A stretch of 64,000 bases of DNA from Tilletiopsis washingtonensis (Eukaryota > Basidiomycota > Exobasidiomycetes > Entylomatales), in the NCBI RefSeq assembly GCF_003144115.1, contig NW_020311998.1:942581-1006580 (forward strand). Reading direction: 5' to 3'. Position numbers and translations under genes: made by a program. A model generated the notes under the pieces. That model was not told the origin of the DNA, did not search any database, and saw only the letters and a list, made by a program, of their open reading frames with translations. This document shows positions 23,509-35,317 of this stretch, one piece after another (the stretch's first letter is position 1; every line of letters starts with the position of its first letter).

Positions 23509-26500
23509 ATGGCCGACGCCACGCAGGTGCACCGCGCCCACCGCGCCTCGCGCACCGACAAGGGCACCACCGCCGCCGCAAAGGCAGGCAAGCACGCCGG
23601 CGGGCAGAACCCGCGCGTGAGTGTGCCACTGTGCGCACCTCACTCTCCCACACCTGCTCACCTCCTCGTCGCACAGGCATTCGTCTCGGCCAACCCGCGC
23701 ACCGCCGACAAGCAGATCCGCCGCAATGCCGAGCGCGACCAGCAGCGCCTGCACGTGCCGCTCGTGAACCGCACGCACGACGACGAGGCGCCGCCCGTCA
23801 TTGTCGCCATCGTCGGGCCCGAGGGCGTGGGCAAGAGCACGCTCATGCGCTCGCTCATTCGCCGCTTCACCAAGCACACACTGACGGAGATCCGGGGGCC
23901 GGTGACGCTTGTCAGCGGTGAGTAGTGCGGCGCAGGTGCGGGTGGGACGGGGCCGCGGTCGGCCGTGCAGCGGCAGGGCAGCGCGGTGTGTGGCGTGCTG
24001 GCCGCAGCGGCATCGACGAGTCAGCCTACCCGGGCGTGCTCGGCGGCAGTGCAGCGGCATCGGCGATGCAGCACGGCAGCAGCTGTCGAGGTGGTGAAGT
24101 ACATGCACATCCGCTTCCGTGCCGCACCGGCCTTACCGCTGACGCCCTCACGCAGGCAAGAAGCGCCGCATCACGTTCATTGAGTGCAACAACGACCTCA
24201 ACTCGATGATCGACATTGGCAAGGTGGCCGACCTCGTGCTGCTTATGATCGACGGCAGCTTCGGCTTTGAGATGGAGACGATGGAGTTCCTCAACGTGCT
24301 GCAGGCGCACGGCTTCCCCAAGGTCATGGGCGTGCTCACGCATCTCGACCTCATCAAGAAGTCGCACATCCTGCGCGCCACCAAGAAGCGGCTGAAGTCG
24401 CGCTTCTGGACGGAGATCTACCAGGGCGCCAAGCTCTTCTACCTCAGCGGCATCATGAATGGCCGCTACCCGGACACGGAGATTGCCAATCTCAGCCGCT
24501 TCATCTCCGTGATGAAGTTCCGGCCGCTCGTCTTCCGCAACGCGCACCCGTACCTGCTGGCCGACCGTCTTGAGGACCTGACGCCGCGCGAGACGGTGCG
24601 CCTGAACCCCAAGGCCGACCGCACGACGACAGTATACGGCTACCTGCGCGGCACCAACCTGCGGCCCGGCACGCGCGTGCACGTGCCCGGCGTGGGCGAT
24701 CTGAGCATTGCGAGCATCGAGCGGCTCTCCGACCCCTGTCCGCTGCCCACCATGGACAGCGAGAAGCGGCGCAAGCTGAGCGACAAGCACAAGCTCATCC
24801 ACGCGCCCATGAGCGACGTCGGCGGCGTCATGTTCGACAAGGACGCCGTGTACATCTCCGTGCCGGGCCACTTCAGCAAGCGCGAGGGCGAGGACGAGGA
24901 CGAGGCGGCGGAGCGCGACGAGGGCGAACGTCTCGTGCTCGGCCTACAGGGCGCAAAGACGACGCTGGACGAGCGCGCGCGCGAGGGCGACCTGCGCCTC
25001 TTCGACGAGGATGCCGCGCCGCTGGCAGCCGAGGCGCAAGGAACAAGCGCTGCCGCGCGCGGCAAGCGTGCGCGCCGGGCTGCGTTTGATGACGTGCGCC
25101 AGGCAGAGGAGGATGAGGACGACGGCAGAGACGTGGAGGACGACGACTACGACTTGGGCTCCGACGACGACGGCGAGGGCGTCGGCTTTGGCGCCGAGGA
25201 CGAGGACAGGCCCGAGTCGGGCATGATCCCCTTTGCCGAGTCAGACTCCGATATGGGCCTCTCGGACGGCGACGACGACATGGCGGCGCCGTGGAAGCGC
25301 GACCTGGCTGCGCGCGCGCAGGAGACTGTGCTCGCCAACCGTGCGCGGCGAGCGCCGGACCTGATGCGCCTCATCTACGAGACGGACCTGTCGCCGGAGA
25401 AGATCGCCGCGGGCGACATCTATGGCCTGGGCGAGGCCGGACCCTCCGGCAACCGCCCGTCCGACGACGACGACGACGACTTCTTCCAGCTCGCGCACGG
25501 CGACCGTCTCGAAGACGGCGAGGAGGCACTGGCCGCACCGGGTGCCGGACTCGTGCCAGACGAGAGCAAGATGCTCTTTGAGCCTGCCGAGCTGGCGCGC
25601 TGGCAAGACGAGGAGACGCTCGACTCCATCCGCCACCTCTTCATCACTGGTGCCGAGGCAGCCGAGGCAGACGCTGCGCGCGACGCCGCGCGCAATGGCA
25701 CTGGCGAAGGGGAGCAGGCTGCGCCGGCAGCCGCCGGAGACGAGTGGAAGGGCTTTGAGGACGAGGAGGGGGAGAGCAGCAGTGATGAGGACGAGGGCGC
25801 AGCGCCCGAGAGCGACGCAGCCCGAGCTGATGCTCTGGCATCGAAGAAGGCGGCGCTGAAGCGCAAATTTGACGAGCAGTACGACGACGCCGACGATGCG
25901 GCTGCGGGCGACTGGTACGACGAGCAAAAGGCAGAGCTGGCGCGCCAGGCCGAAGCGAACCGCGCGGCCTTTGCCGACGAGGACCAGGCGACGCGCGACC
26001 TGGTGCAGGGCTTCCGGCCGGGCGCCTATGTGCGCATCGAGCTGTCCAACGTGCCGTGCGAGCTCATCGAGCACTTCGACCCGCGCTACCCGCTGCTCGT
26101 CGGCGGCCTGCTGCCGAGCGAGGAGCAGCTGGGCTACGTGCAGGTGCGCATCAAGCGCCACCGCTGGCACCACCGCATCCTCAAGTGCAACGACCCGCTC
26201 ATCTTCAGCATGGGCTGGCGGCGCTTCCAGAGCACGCCGATCTACAGTCTCGACGATGGCACGCGCAACCGCATGCTCAAGTATACGCCGGAGCACATGC
26301 ACTGCCTCGCCACGTTCTGGGGCCCCGCCTCGCGGCCCAATACCGGCTTCTGCGCCTTCAACACGCTGGGCGCCGACACGCCGGGCTTCCGCATCAGCGC
26401 CACGGGCACTGTGCTGGACGTCGACGCCGGCGCCGCGGCGCACCGCATCGTCAAGAAGCTCAAGCTGACGGGCACGCCGGCAAAGGTGTTCAAGAACACG

Positions 26501-27395
26501 GCCTTCATCAAGGACATGTTCAACAGCAGCCTCGAGGTGGCCAAGTTCGAGGGCGCGCACATCAAGACCGTCTCGGGCATCCGCGGGCAGGTCAAGAAGG
26601 CGCTCGCCAAGCCCGAGGGCCACTTCCGCGCTACGTTTGAGGACAAGGTGCTCATGAGCGGTGCGTGCGGCTTGGGAGAGAGGCGTTGCGCTGCGTCACC
26701 TGGCACTCACACACTTCGCAGACATCGTCTTTCTGCGTGCCTGGTACGCCATCTTGCCGCGCAAGTTCTACAATCCCGTCACATCGCTGCTGCTCTCGCC
26801 CTCGGGCGACGGCGGCACGCGCGACTGGCGCGGCATGCGCCTCACGGGCGCCGTGCGGCGCGACGAGCGCATCAAGACGCCCGGCCGCAACGTCGACTCG
26901 ATCTACAAGCCCATCACCGAGCGCCCGCTCAACCGCAAGTTCAACGCCCTCAAGGTGCCGCGCAAGCTGCAGGCTGCGCTAGTGAGTGCCAGCGCCATGG
27001 TGCATGCCCTCATCGGTGCTGACGCGTCGTGTCTCAGCCGTACGCGTCGAAGACCAAGGTGCTCAAGAAGGTGAGGCCAGCATCACTCGCAGCCACCACA
27101 GCACAACACTCACGCTCTCTCTCTCCAGGCGGCGAACAAGAGCTACATGTCCCAGCGCGCCGTCGTCATGGAGAAGGACGAGCGGGCCGCGACGGCGCTG
27201 CTGCAGCAGATGCAGGCCGTGCAGAAGGAGAAGGGCGCCAAGCGCAGCGCCAAGCAGGCCGAGCGGCGCGCCGAGCGCAACAAGGAGAAGGAGAAGGCAG
27301 ACGAGATCAAGACGTCGAAGCGCAAGCGCGCCATCCAGGAAAGCCACAAGAAGACCGGCCAGCTGGAGCTCAAGCGCGCTCGCCAGGCCAAGTAG
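23509..27395 (+). CDS. BMS1: Ribosome biogenesis GTPase BMS1
   Basis: BMS1 is a nucleolar GTPase of the small-subunit processome, working with Rcl1 in 18S rRNA maturation. The exons are 23509-23616, 23677-23917, 24156-26660, 26722-26981, 27038-27070 and 27129-27395, giving 1137 residues. The P-loop is GPEGVGKST, followed by [13 protein letters not shown], the [15 protein letters not shown] block and [12 protein letters not shown] long acidic Asp/Glu-rich middle is followed by the C-terminal domain with [20 protein letters not shown] and YNPVTSLL. The Lys-rich C-terminus is typical. The length is close to yeast BMS1 (about 1180). Confidence 0.97.
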
Positions 27396-27570
27396 ATGCG
27401 CCGTCGCGACATCCTCAGTGCTTGCAATGCTTCATTCCTCCCTTCCCTTCCCTCGATGACCGGATGACGAGCTGCCCGGGCGCGTGTGGGGGCACGCGCG
27501 GACACGGAACGAATGCGGAGCAGATGCCGCAGCAGAGAGAGTGTGAGAAAGTATGGCCTCGGCTTCTTCT

Positions 27571-29707
27571 TCACGGGCTCTCGTTCCACGCCTTGCAGCG
27601 CTCCACGGCGCGCTCCCAGCCGTGCAGCAGCTCCTTGCGGCGCTCGGCAGAGATGCTCGGCTCGAACTTCTGCTTGCCCGCCGCATTGACGTCCTTGAGC
27701 GTCTCGGGCTTGCTGAGGTCCCAGCCGAAGAGGCCCTTGGCGGCGCCTGCAAGCAGTGCGGAGCCCAGCGCCGTCGTTCTGTGCAAGCGTAAGATGCCGT
27801 CAGCCACGGCCTAGGCGGTGAGGGCTTAGAGACAACTCACTCCCGCATCTCGGGCCGCTCGACGGTTAGGCCCAGGATGTCGGCCTGGATCTGCATGATG
27901 ATGTCGGAGCTGCGAGACAAGGCCGTCAGTCTCTTGAGCTGCCAGCCCACACGGCGCACAACCACGCACTTGGTCATGCCGCCGTCGACCTGCAGCGACG
28001 CCAGCGGCACACCCGAATCCTTCTCGCACGCGGCCAGCACGGCTTGTGTCTGGTAGCAGGCCGCCTCGATGGTAGCGCGCGCGATGTGGCGCTTGTCCGT
28101 GTAGCCGGTCATGCCCTGAGAGGAATTGTCAGTTGCACGCACTGCCGAGCAGGCGCAAGTCATCACGCACAATGATCATGCCCGAGGCCGTGTCGTCCCA
28201 ATACGGGCACAGCAGGCCGCTGAACGCCGTGACGAAGTAGACGCCGCCCGTGTCCTCGACGCCCTCCGCCAGCTCGCCAACCTCGGCGGCCTCCTTGATG
28301 AGGCCAATGCTGTCGCGCAGCCACTTGATCGCCGAGCCGCACACAGCGATCGAGCCCTCGAGGGCGTACACGGGCTCGGCGTTGGGGCCGGCCTTGTAGG
28401 CAATCGTGGAGAGCAGCCCGTTCTTGCTGTCGACGACCTTGTCGCCAGTGTTGTAGAGCAGGAACGCGCCCGTGCCTGGCAGCAATACGCGAGGTCAGCG
28501 GGCGCAGAGCGTGAAGCAGTGAGAGGCTGCGCACCGTAGGTGTTCTTCGCCTCGCCGGGCGTGAGCGCCTTCTGCCCGATGAGTGCGCCCATCTGATGTG
28601 CGGCCGGCCATCAGCAGCGTTCTGCCGTCACGCCCATACAGCACTCACCTGGTCGCCGATCAGGCCCGCAATTTCAACGCCCTGCAGCGTTCCCTCTGCC
28701 ACCGTGCCATACACCTCCGACGAGCTCTTGATCTCGGGCAGAATGTCCATGTCGATGCCAAAGAAGTCGCACAGCTTGGGGTCCCACGTCTGCTTGCGCA
28801 GGTCCATGAACATGGTGCGCGAGGCGTTCGAGGCGTCGGTGTAGTGCACCTTGCGGCCCGTCAGGTTCTGCAGGCGGGTGGAGTGAGCGCTGTCCTTGGC
28901 GGGGCACAGAAAGCAAGAGCAACGCACGTAGAGCAGCCAGCTGTCGACGGTGCCGAAGAGCATGTTCTTGTCGTCGTGCGCCTTCTTGACCTCTGGGATG
29001 TTGTCGAGCATCCAGCGCAGCTTGAGCGCCGCAAAGTAGGTCGCTGTGCAGGCGAACAGATGAGCTCAGAGCGACGCTGCTGACTCCTGCCCGAGCAGAT
29101 ACGCACAGAGCGGCAGGCCAGTCTCGAGCTTCACAGCGTCCGTGCCTTTGTCGCTCTTCTCGGCCAGCTGGCGCACCGTGTGTGTGGTGCGCGTGTCGGG
29201 CCAGGCGATGGCGCGCGTCAGTGCCCGCCCCGTCTTCTTGTCCCACACGACGGTCGTCTCGCGCTGGTTTGTGATGCCTGCGGGCCGGCAGCGTCAGTCG
29301 AAGGCGGCCTCGAGGAGCAGCGCCGCTACTGAAGCCATTGTTGGCCCTGCTCGTCCTCCGCAAGCACGGCGCGCCTGCGGCATTGCCAGCTGCGACTTAC
29401 CGATGACCTTGATGTCCTTCTTGCTGCCCTTGCCGCTCTCCTCGAGCTGGCGCACGGCCACGTCGATGCACTCGTTGACCTTGTCGACGATCTCGTGCGC
29501 ATCCTGGTCCTGCCAGCCGGGGTGCTCGAAGAACTGCGTGAACTCGAGGCCGTGGCTGGCCTGCACCTCGGCGCGCTCGTTGAAGATCATGAAGCGCACC
29601 GACGTGGTGCCTGGCGCAGGGGTGAGCATCACTCAGTGCGCCGGCAGCGGCAGCAGCAGCAGCAGCGGCGACGCACCGGCATCGATGCTGCCGACAAAGT
29701 CGGGCAT
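27571..29707 (-). CDS. GUT1: Glycerol kinase
   Basis: The enzyme phosphorylates glycerol with ATP to glycerol-3-phosphate, the first step of glycerol use. The exons are 29707-29677, 29610-29401, 29277-29107, 29043-28928, 28867-28649, 28592-28535, 28475-28171, 28115-27970, 27909-27841 and 27778-27571, giving 510 residues. The family blocks run in order: [107 protein letters not shown]-like [24 protein letters not shown] and [16 protein letters not shown]. Every junction keeps the frame. No mitochondrial anchor is obvious. Confidence 0.97.
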
Positions 29708-30627
29708 GCTGGCGCGCGGCGAGGGGCGAAAGGCGGCGAAGGTACGACGAGGAGGCGCGGCGATGCGACGGCCGTGCAGAAGGGCGCAGACGCGGGACGG
29801 CGCGGCGAGGAGAGAGCAGCGAATGGCGCTGCTGGGTGTGGTGGAGCAGCGGGTGGAGCGGGAGATGAGCGTGTGTGCGGAGAGGAGGAGAGCAGCGCGG
29901 CCGGCCGCACCGGCAGCCATGCTCCGCTCTCTTGGCGGGCGTGGGGCTGCAGCAGATGCCGCCGTCACATCAACTCGAGCGCTGCGCTGCGTGCTGTCGA
30001 GGTGCCGGCAGCGCACCCCGCCAGAGCGTCTCGAGCCAGACGCCAGAGCCTCGCGCTCGGCTGCCGCTCCGGACCGGAAGGTGCAGCTGCCTCCTCGGCA
30101 TAGAGGCCGTGCACGCAGGCGGCGCGCCTTGCTGGCCATGTGCCGCCGCCGAGCTCGGCGTGGGCGCCGCATGACGTGCAGATGCAGGCGCAGCCACGGC
30201 GCCAGCACAAGGTTGTCGCGGCCGTGCCTGACCGCGCGGCTGCTTTGGCCGGCCAGCAGCAGCAGAGAGATCAGCGTGGGCTCTCGATATCGGCAACTCC
30301 GCTGGCACGGTACCACGCAGATCATCCGTACTTCAGCCTGCGTCGGGTCCTGCATCTCGAGCAGAGTGGACAAGGTGCTACTGCTGAGGGAGGGGGCATG
30401 TGCTGTGCGGGGACGTCGGCATGCCCTTGCGACAGGCACCACATCGGCGCACATCGGGATGCAGCGCTCTGCGTCGGCAAGACGCCGGCGCGGCGGGTCC
30501 GCTCTCGAGGCGCTGCTGCCGGGGAGCGAGATCTCAAGCGAAGGAGGCACTGCTTTGCGCTCTCAGGGCTGCTTCCTACCCGCTGACCTCCTCAGCCGGG
30601 ATGTGCAAAGGCCGCAGCGTGCTGCTT
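29708..30627. other. Intergenic region upstream of glycerol kinase
   Basis: This 0.9-kb stretch lies between the glycerol kinase start and the 3' end of the Bzz1 gene. No gene is seen; frames are shadow-like on both strands. It should contain the glycerol kinase promoter. Confidence 0.5.
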
Positions 30628-33287
30628 CTATTCCTCATCGTCCGGCCGCACGTACGTCTTCGGGAAGACGCCCACACGGCCAACCTTGATGCCCTGCGCC
30701 CAGCCATCGGCATACGTGAGGCCCGCCGTCGTCAGCTCCACGAGCTCGCCAGCGACGAGATCCAGCTCGTCGTCGTCCTGTGCCTTGTAGTCGAAGAGCG
30801 CCACCACAAACTCGCCGCAGCCCTGTGCCTGCGTCGCCGCTGCGGCCGGCACGGTGCTCGGCACCGCAGCAGGCGCGCCAGAGAGGTCGACGTACGACGT
30901 CGGCACCAGACCGCTGTCGCCAGCGCCAGTACGCACGCTCAGCCAGCCACCGTCGTCGTCGGCGAGCACCTCTACCGCCTCGCCAGCTGTGGTGCATCGT
31001 TGTCAGTCAGTGTGCTTGAGAGAAGCGCGGGACGAGGCTCACCTTGCACGGATACCTCGCCCTCGTTTGCCGCATCGTATGCATACAGCATCGTGCCGCT
31101 TGCAGCCGGAGCAGCCGCTTGCGGCGGCGGCACTGCGCGTGCGGGCGGCGCTGCTCGAGCAGGGCTGGCGAGCGCAGGCATGGAGAGCCGGCTGCCAGTT
31201 GTGCGGGTCGAGGCGCTCGTCGAGGAGCGTCCGAGCGAGACGGAGCCGGTCGGGCGATGCGTTGGCTTGTTGCCCGCACGACACTTCGGCGGGACTTTTG
31301 CTTCGCACTTGGCGTGGCTGTACATGGGGCGTTAGTCAGGCAGAGGCTAGGCAACGACAACTCGAGGCTTACCAGGTGTAGCCGCACGCTGGCAAGAGGT
31401 CGCAAGTCAGCATTCGAGCCGCGCTTGTTCGCGGTGCTTCACTCACGCTTGCAGATGAGCGCATTGCGTCCGCTGATGCCCCACATGGTGCTCTGGCAGA
31501 GGCCGCACGTCGTCGGAATGGTGAAGTTGTGCGGCGTGAAGCGATGTGGTCTTGCGTCTGACGAGTCCTCTGCGAATAGCGCATCAGACCACTGACGCGC
31601 CGCAATCTGTGTCACAGGCTCGACGCACCGCCAATGACGCCCACGCACTCCTCGATCTCGGCTTCACAGACAGCCACCTGCAGCTCCAGCGCAGTCGTCT
31701 CCCGCAGGGCATCAAGCAAGTTCTGTTGGCTCGCCACGTCAGCGACCACACCGCATGCCGAGCATGGAGCCGGCTCACGTCCATCACATCGTCCGGGTTG
31801 CCCAATGCAGAGTCGCCCTCGTAGGCGGCACGCAGGCGCTCCAGGCCCTCGGCCTCTCGCCGCTTCGCTTCGATGATGGGCACCAGCTCGTCGATCTGCT
31901 CGAATGGTGTGTCAGCTCTTGCTCTTCCGCGCTCACACGGTGCAACGCACCCGGGCACGAGCCTTGAGCAGGCGGTTCTGCAGCTGTACCCGCGCAGCAT
32001 CTCCCTCCTTCATCTCCTCTGTATCGTAAAAGCCCGGCGCCGGCTCGTACGTGATCGGCGGCGGCTCGCTCCAGTGCTGCCTTTGGTTGAACTTGACGTA
32101 GAACTCCTGGTCGGCCAGCGCATCGACATTCTGCGCGGCAGCAATGCTCGCTTCCTCGCCGCTCGCTAATGTCTTCTCGTGCGCGAGCATGCGGGCGGAT
32201 GCGGTGGAAAGAGAGGAGACGAGGCGAGCGGAGGAGAGAGTCCACAGAGCTTGCAAGTTCTGAGGGCAGAATGAGCTGCCGGTCGCGCCTGGTCTGCAAG
32301 TCATACTCACGTCGTGCAGAGCCGGCAGCGTGGCTTTGTAGAAGTGCGAGTTCGCGCGGTTCGAGACGGCAATGGCGCAGAGATATGTGTTCTAATGTGC
32401 AGCATGATCAGTCTGAGGGCAGCTGAGTCGCAGCCCGATGCGTGCCTCACCTTGGCGCTCTCCATGGTGTCCTCCGCCTCCTTCCATGCCTTCGTCGCGC
32501 GGTCCACATGCTTGCCATCGCCCTCGGCAGAGACCTTCTTGGCGCGTGCAGACTCGAGCTCGGAGCATGACTCGTCGTACTTGGCCTTGGCCTTGGTCCG
32601 CTCGCTGTGGAAGCGATCGCGCTCGGCCAGCACCTTTGTGCCGAACGCGCCGTGCTGCAGACGCAGTGTGCTTCAGAAGGCCGCGGCAGACTGCCGGTGA
32701 GGGCGCTCATACGCACCTTCTTCACCACCGCCTCGCGCTTCCTCGCTCCGGCTGCGAGCTCATTGCTCACGCTGTCCAGCTGCTCGGCGAGCGTGGCTGA
32801 TCTGTTGGCCGCGCCGTCGCTCGTGTGCAGGACGAAGGTGATGTACTTCTGCAGCGAGCTGGTCCATCGATCAGCCTGCTGATTCCCCGACCACCCGTAC
32901 ACCGTGCGCTCCGCGCTCGCCCGTGCCCCCCAGTGCTGGCCGTTCGTCCAAACGAGCACTCACCTGTCCTTGGCCTCCTCTGCGGACACGCTGCGGTTCG
33001 GCTCCGGCCCCACCGCCGCCTCCAGCACGCGGCGGTCACGTCGCTCGCGCGCCTTGCGCGTGATGGCCTGCAGGCGTCCGGCATACTCGCGCTCCAGAGC
33101 TGCGCGCTCGGCCAGCATGTTGGCCAGCTCGGTGGCCAGGCCCTGCTGTGCGGCGGCCGTGCCGAGCAGCTCCGAGAGCTGGTCCTGCGGTCGAGGATGG
33201 GCGAGGGTCAGCAGCAGCGCGCGTGCAGGGGCCCAAAGGTGAGTGATGGACCACACTCACAGGCAGCGCATCGCCGAAGGACGTCAT
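30628..33287 (-). CDS. BZZ1: Bzz1-type F-BAR, C1, SH3-SH3 protein
   Basis: Bzz1 links curved membrane to Arp2/3-driven actin assembly at endocytic patches. The exons are 33287-33261, 33184-32964, 32858-32717, 32654-32451, 32391-32311, 32259-31951, 31898-31779, 31722-31629, 31569-31447, 31388-31373, 31317-31043 and 30986-30628, giving 656 residues. The N-terminal F-BAR region starts MTSFGDALPDQLSELLG and contains ERAALEREYAGRL. A C1 domain has the exact H-X12-C-X2-C-X14-C-X2-C-X4-H-X2-C-X7-C spacing. Two SH3 domains follow (AYDAANEGEVSV and ALFDYKAQDDDELDLVAGE). The acceptor at 32858 was preferred because it alone keeps frame from exon 2, with a branch-like GCTGATC just upstream. Confidence 0.93.
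31373..31388 (-). other. BZZ1: 16-nt microexon inside the Bzz1 C1 zinc finger
   Basis: This exon encodes Pro-Cys-Gly-Tyr-Thr plus part of a Cys codon and supplies two residues of the zinc-finger pattern. Introns of 58 and 55 nt flank it. Without it the fourth and fifth zinc-pattern positions are lost and the frame breaks. Confidence 0.85.
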
Positions 33288-33797
33288 GCTGGCGCACAGG
33301 AGGCGGGTGCGAGGTGTCGACACTCAGACGGGCCGTCGTGTGGCTGTGCGGTGATGCCACAGGGCGTGCGGGGTGGGGTGGCGCTCTCTGAATGCAGGGC
33401 TTGACAGCGGCGAGGCGACGTCCTGGCAGGCTCCAGGGTCTCAATGGCTGGTCACGGCAGCGTGCGGTATGGATGCAGGTGCAGATGTGAGGTGAGAGGG
33501 AGAGAGAGAGGGGCGTGCTCACGGGCCGCACCTGCTGCAGCTCGCGTGCCTCCACAGCACCCCATGCGCGCCAAGGGCGCAGCGGCGCGCCTCGGCAGCC
33601 GGCCGGCGCTGGGCCGTTTGGCGGTCCGACGTGATGGGGCGCGCCAGAAGAAGCGCACCGCGTCTCTGCTCGACACCACATCAAGCGATCCTACTAGTGC
33701 TACCACCAACTTAACGATTGCATAGTCGGGCTCGCCGTCGAGCGTCGCTGCACAACGGAACGGGTCACAGACGGGCGCACGCGGCCACGCCTCAGCC
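33288..33797. other. Divergent promoter region, Bzz1 and mitochondrial carrier
   Basis: About 0.5 kb separates the two divergent start codons. A purine-rich GAGAGAGAG tract lies near 33500-33515. No gene or other motif is seen. Confidence 0.5.
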
Positions 33798-35317
33798 ATG
33801 GGCAGCAGCGAGGCGGGTGAGCGCCGGTGCAGCGGCCCGCTCTCATGCTACACTGACAGCTCGGTGCTCGGTGCTTCGGACAGCACCTTCTGCGCTCGTC
33901 GACTTTCTCGCCGGCACCGCAGGCGGTGAGTGCGGCGCACGACCGTTTGCCGAGCCGGAGCTCACCCAGGCGCGCTCGGCACAGGCGTGGCGAGTCTGCT
34001 CGCTGGGCATCCCTTGTGCGTCGGATGCAAGGCTTTGTGCCTCGCGTTGCTCCACTGACCCGGCAAGCGCAACAGCGACACGGTCAAGACGCGCCTGCAG
34101 ACACAGCCGGCACTCAGCAGCGGCAGCATCCGCCTGGCCCTCGATGGCGCGCCGCAGCACTCGCCCGTGTATCGCTCGGCGACCGATGCCTTTCGCGTCA
34201 TTGTGCGCGAGGAGAAGGTGTGTATGAGACAGACATGCTCTTGGCCTCGTGTGTACTCTGCTGATCACCTCTCGCAGCTCGTCGGCCTGTACAAGGGCGT
34301 GACTGGTCCACTCCTCGGCGTCGCAGCCATGAACAGCTGTCTCTTCACCGTCTATGGCCTGGCATTGCGCGTCCAGCTCCAGGGCAGCGGTGCCGAAGGC
34401 GCGCTGGCGCTGGGAGATGTGCGGCAGCCCAGTCTGGCGGAAGTCTTCATCGCCGGCGCAGCCAGCGGTCTCGTGACAGCGTGCGTCTAGGGACTCATCT
34501 GCAGCGCCGCTCGACGCTTACCTTTGGCTCCCTTCTGCTCAGCCTCATCACGACGCCCATCGAGCTCGTCAAGATCCGCGAGCAGCTCGACGTACGCGTC
34601 TCGGCGTCTGCGCGGCCCTCGACGCTGCAGGTCGTGCGCGCCATCTGGACGCAGCACGGCATCAGAGGCCTGTACCGTGGCTTCGGCGTGACATGTCTGC
34701 GCGATGTGAGTCTCTGCGCCGGCCGTCCTGTGCGCCTGAAGCTGACGTGCCTTTTGCTCTCAGATTGGCTATGTGCGAGATGATGCGTTGCCTTTAGAGA
34801 GTGCTGCTGACCCACTGCCTCCGTCTGCAGGGTCCGTACTTCTGGGTGAGTCTCCCACCTCGCGTCCTCTCAGGCTGTGTCTGATGCCGCTGCAGTCGTA
34901 CGAGGCGATGAACCGCATGCTCCTCTCGCAACGACACGGCCCGGCGTCGCTCGACGGCGGCCTCACCAACGTCGAGCTGGCGCTCTCGGGCGCCGCCGCC
35001 GGCGTCGTGGCGTGGCTCTCGACATTCTGGGCCGACGTGCTCAAGACGCGCGTGCAGGCCTCGGCGGCGCAGCCGGGCGTGCGAGGCACGCTGCGCGCCG
35101 AGGCGGCCGCGGTGTGGGCGGAGGGAGGCCCGCGAGCCTTCTTCCGTGGCGTCGGACCGACGCTGCTGAGGTGCGTGGCGCCTCGAGATCCCAAGCAGAC
35201 GTGGTAGCCCACGCTGACCCGCCCTCGCGCGACGCTCACAGGGCCATCCCGGCCAACGCGGCTCTCTTCCTCACTTATGAGCTCGTGCGCGGCAGTCTCG
35301 CCGCACAGGGCCTCTAG
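33798..35317 (+). CDS. Mitochondrial carrier family (SLC25) protein
   Basis: This is a 324-residue inner-membrane carrier with three repeats. The exons are 33798-33816, 33884-33925, 33985-34015, 34076-34217, 34278-34480, 34543-34705, 34764-34772 (9 nt), 34831-34845 (15 nt), 34896-35170 and 35242-35317. The repeat signatures are HPFDTVKTRLQ, TPIELVKIREQ and FWADVLKTRVQ; the third has Trp where Pro is normal. The two microexons encode IGY and GPYFW, giving LRDIGYGPYFWSYE at the usual third-repeat entry. The overall look is closest to the carnitine/amino-acid branch (SLC25A20/A45/A47-like), but the substrate is not assignable. Confidence 0.92.
34764..34845 (+). other. Tandem 9-nt and 15-nt microexons of the mitochondrial carrier gene
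   Basis: Exon 34764-34772 (Ile-Gly-Tyr) and exon 34831-34845 (Gly-Pro-Tyr-Phe-Trp) are separated by a 58-nt intron and flanked by CAG and GT. Both are multiples of three, so skipping would delete residues without changing frame. Confidence 0.85.

Noticed and set aside
22198-23925. 575-codon plus-strand open frame
   Set aside because: It lies antisense to prenylcysteine lyase and runs into BMS1 exons. Its composition is typical of a GC-rich shadow frame.
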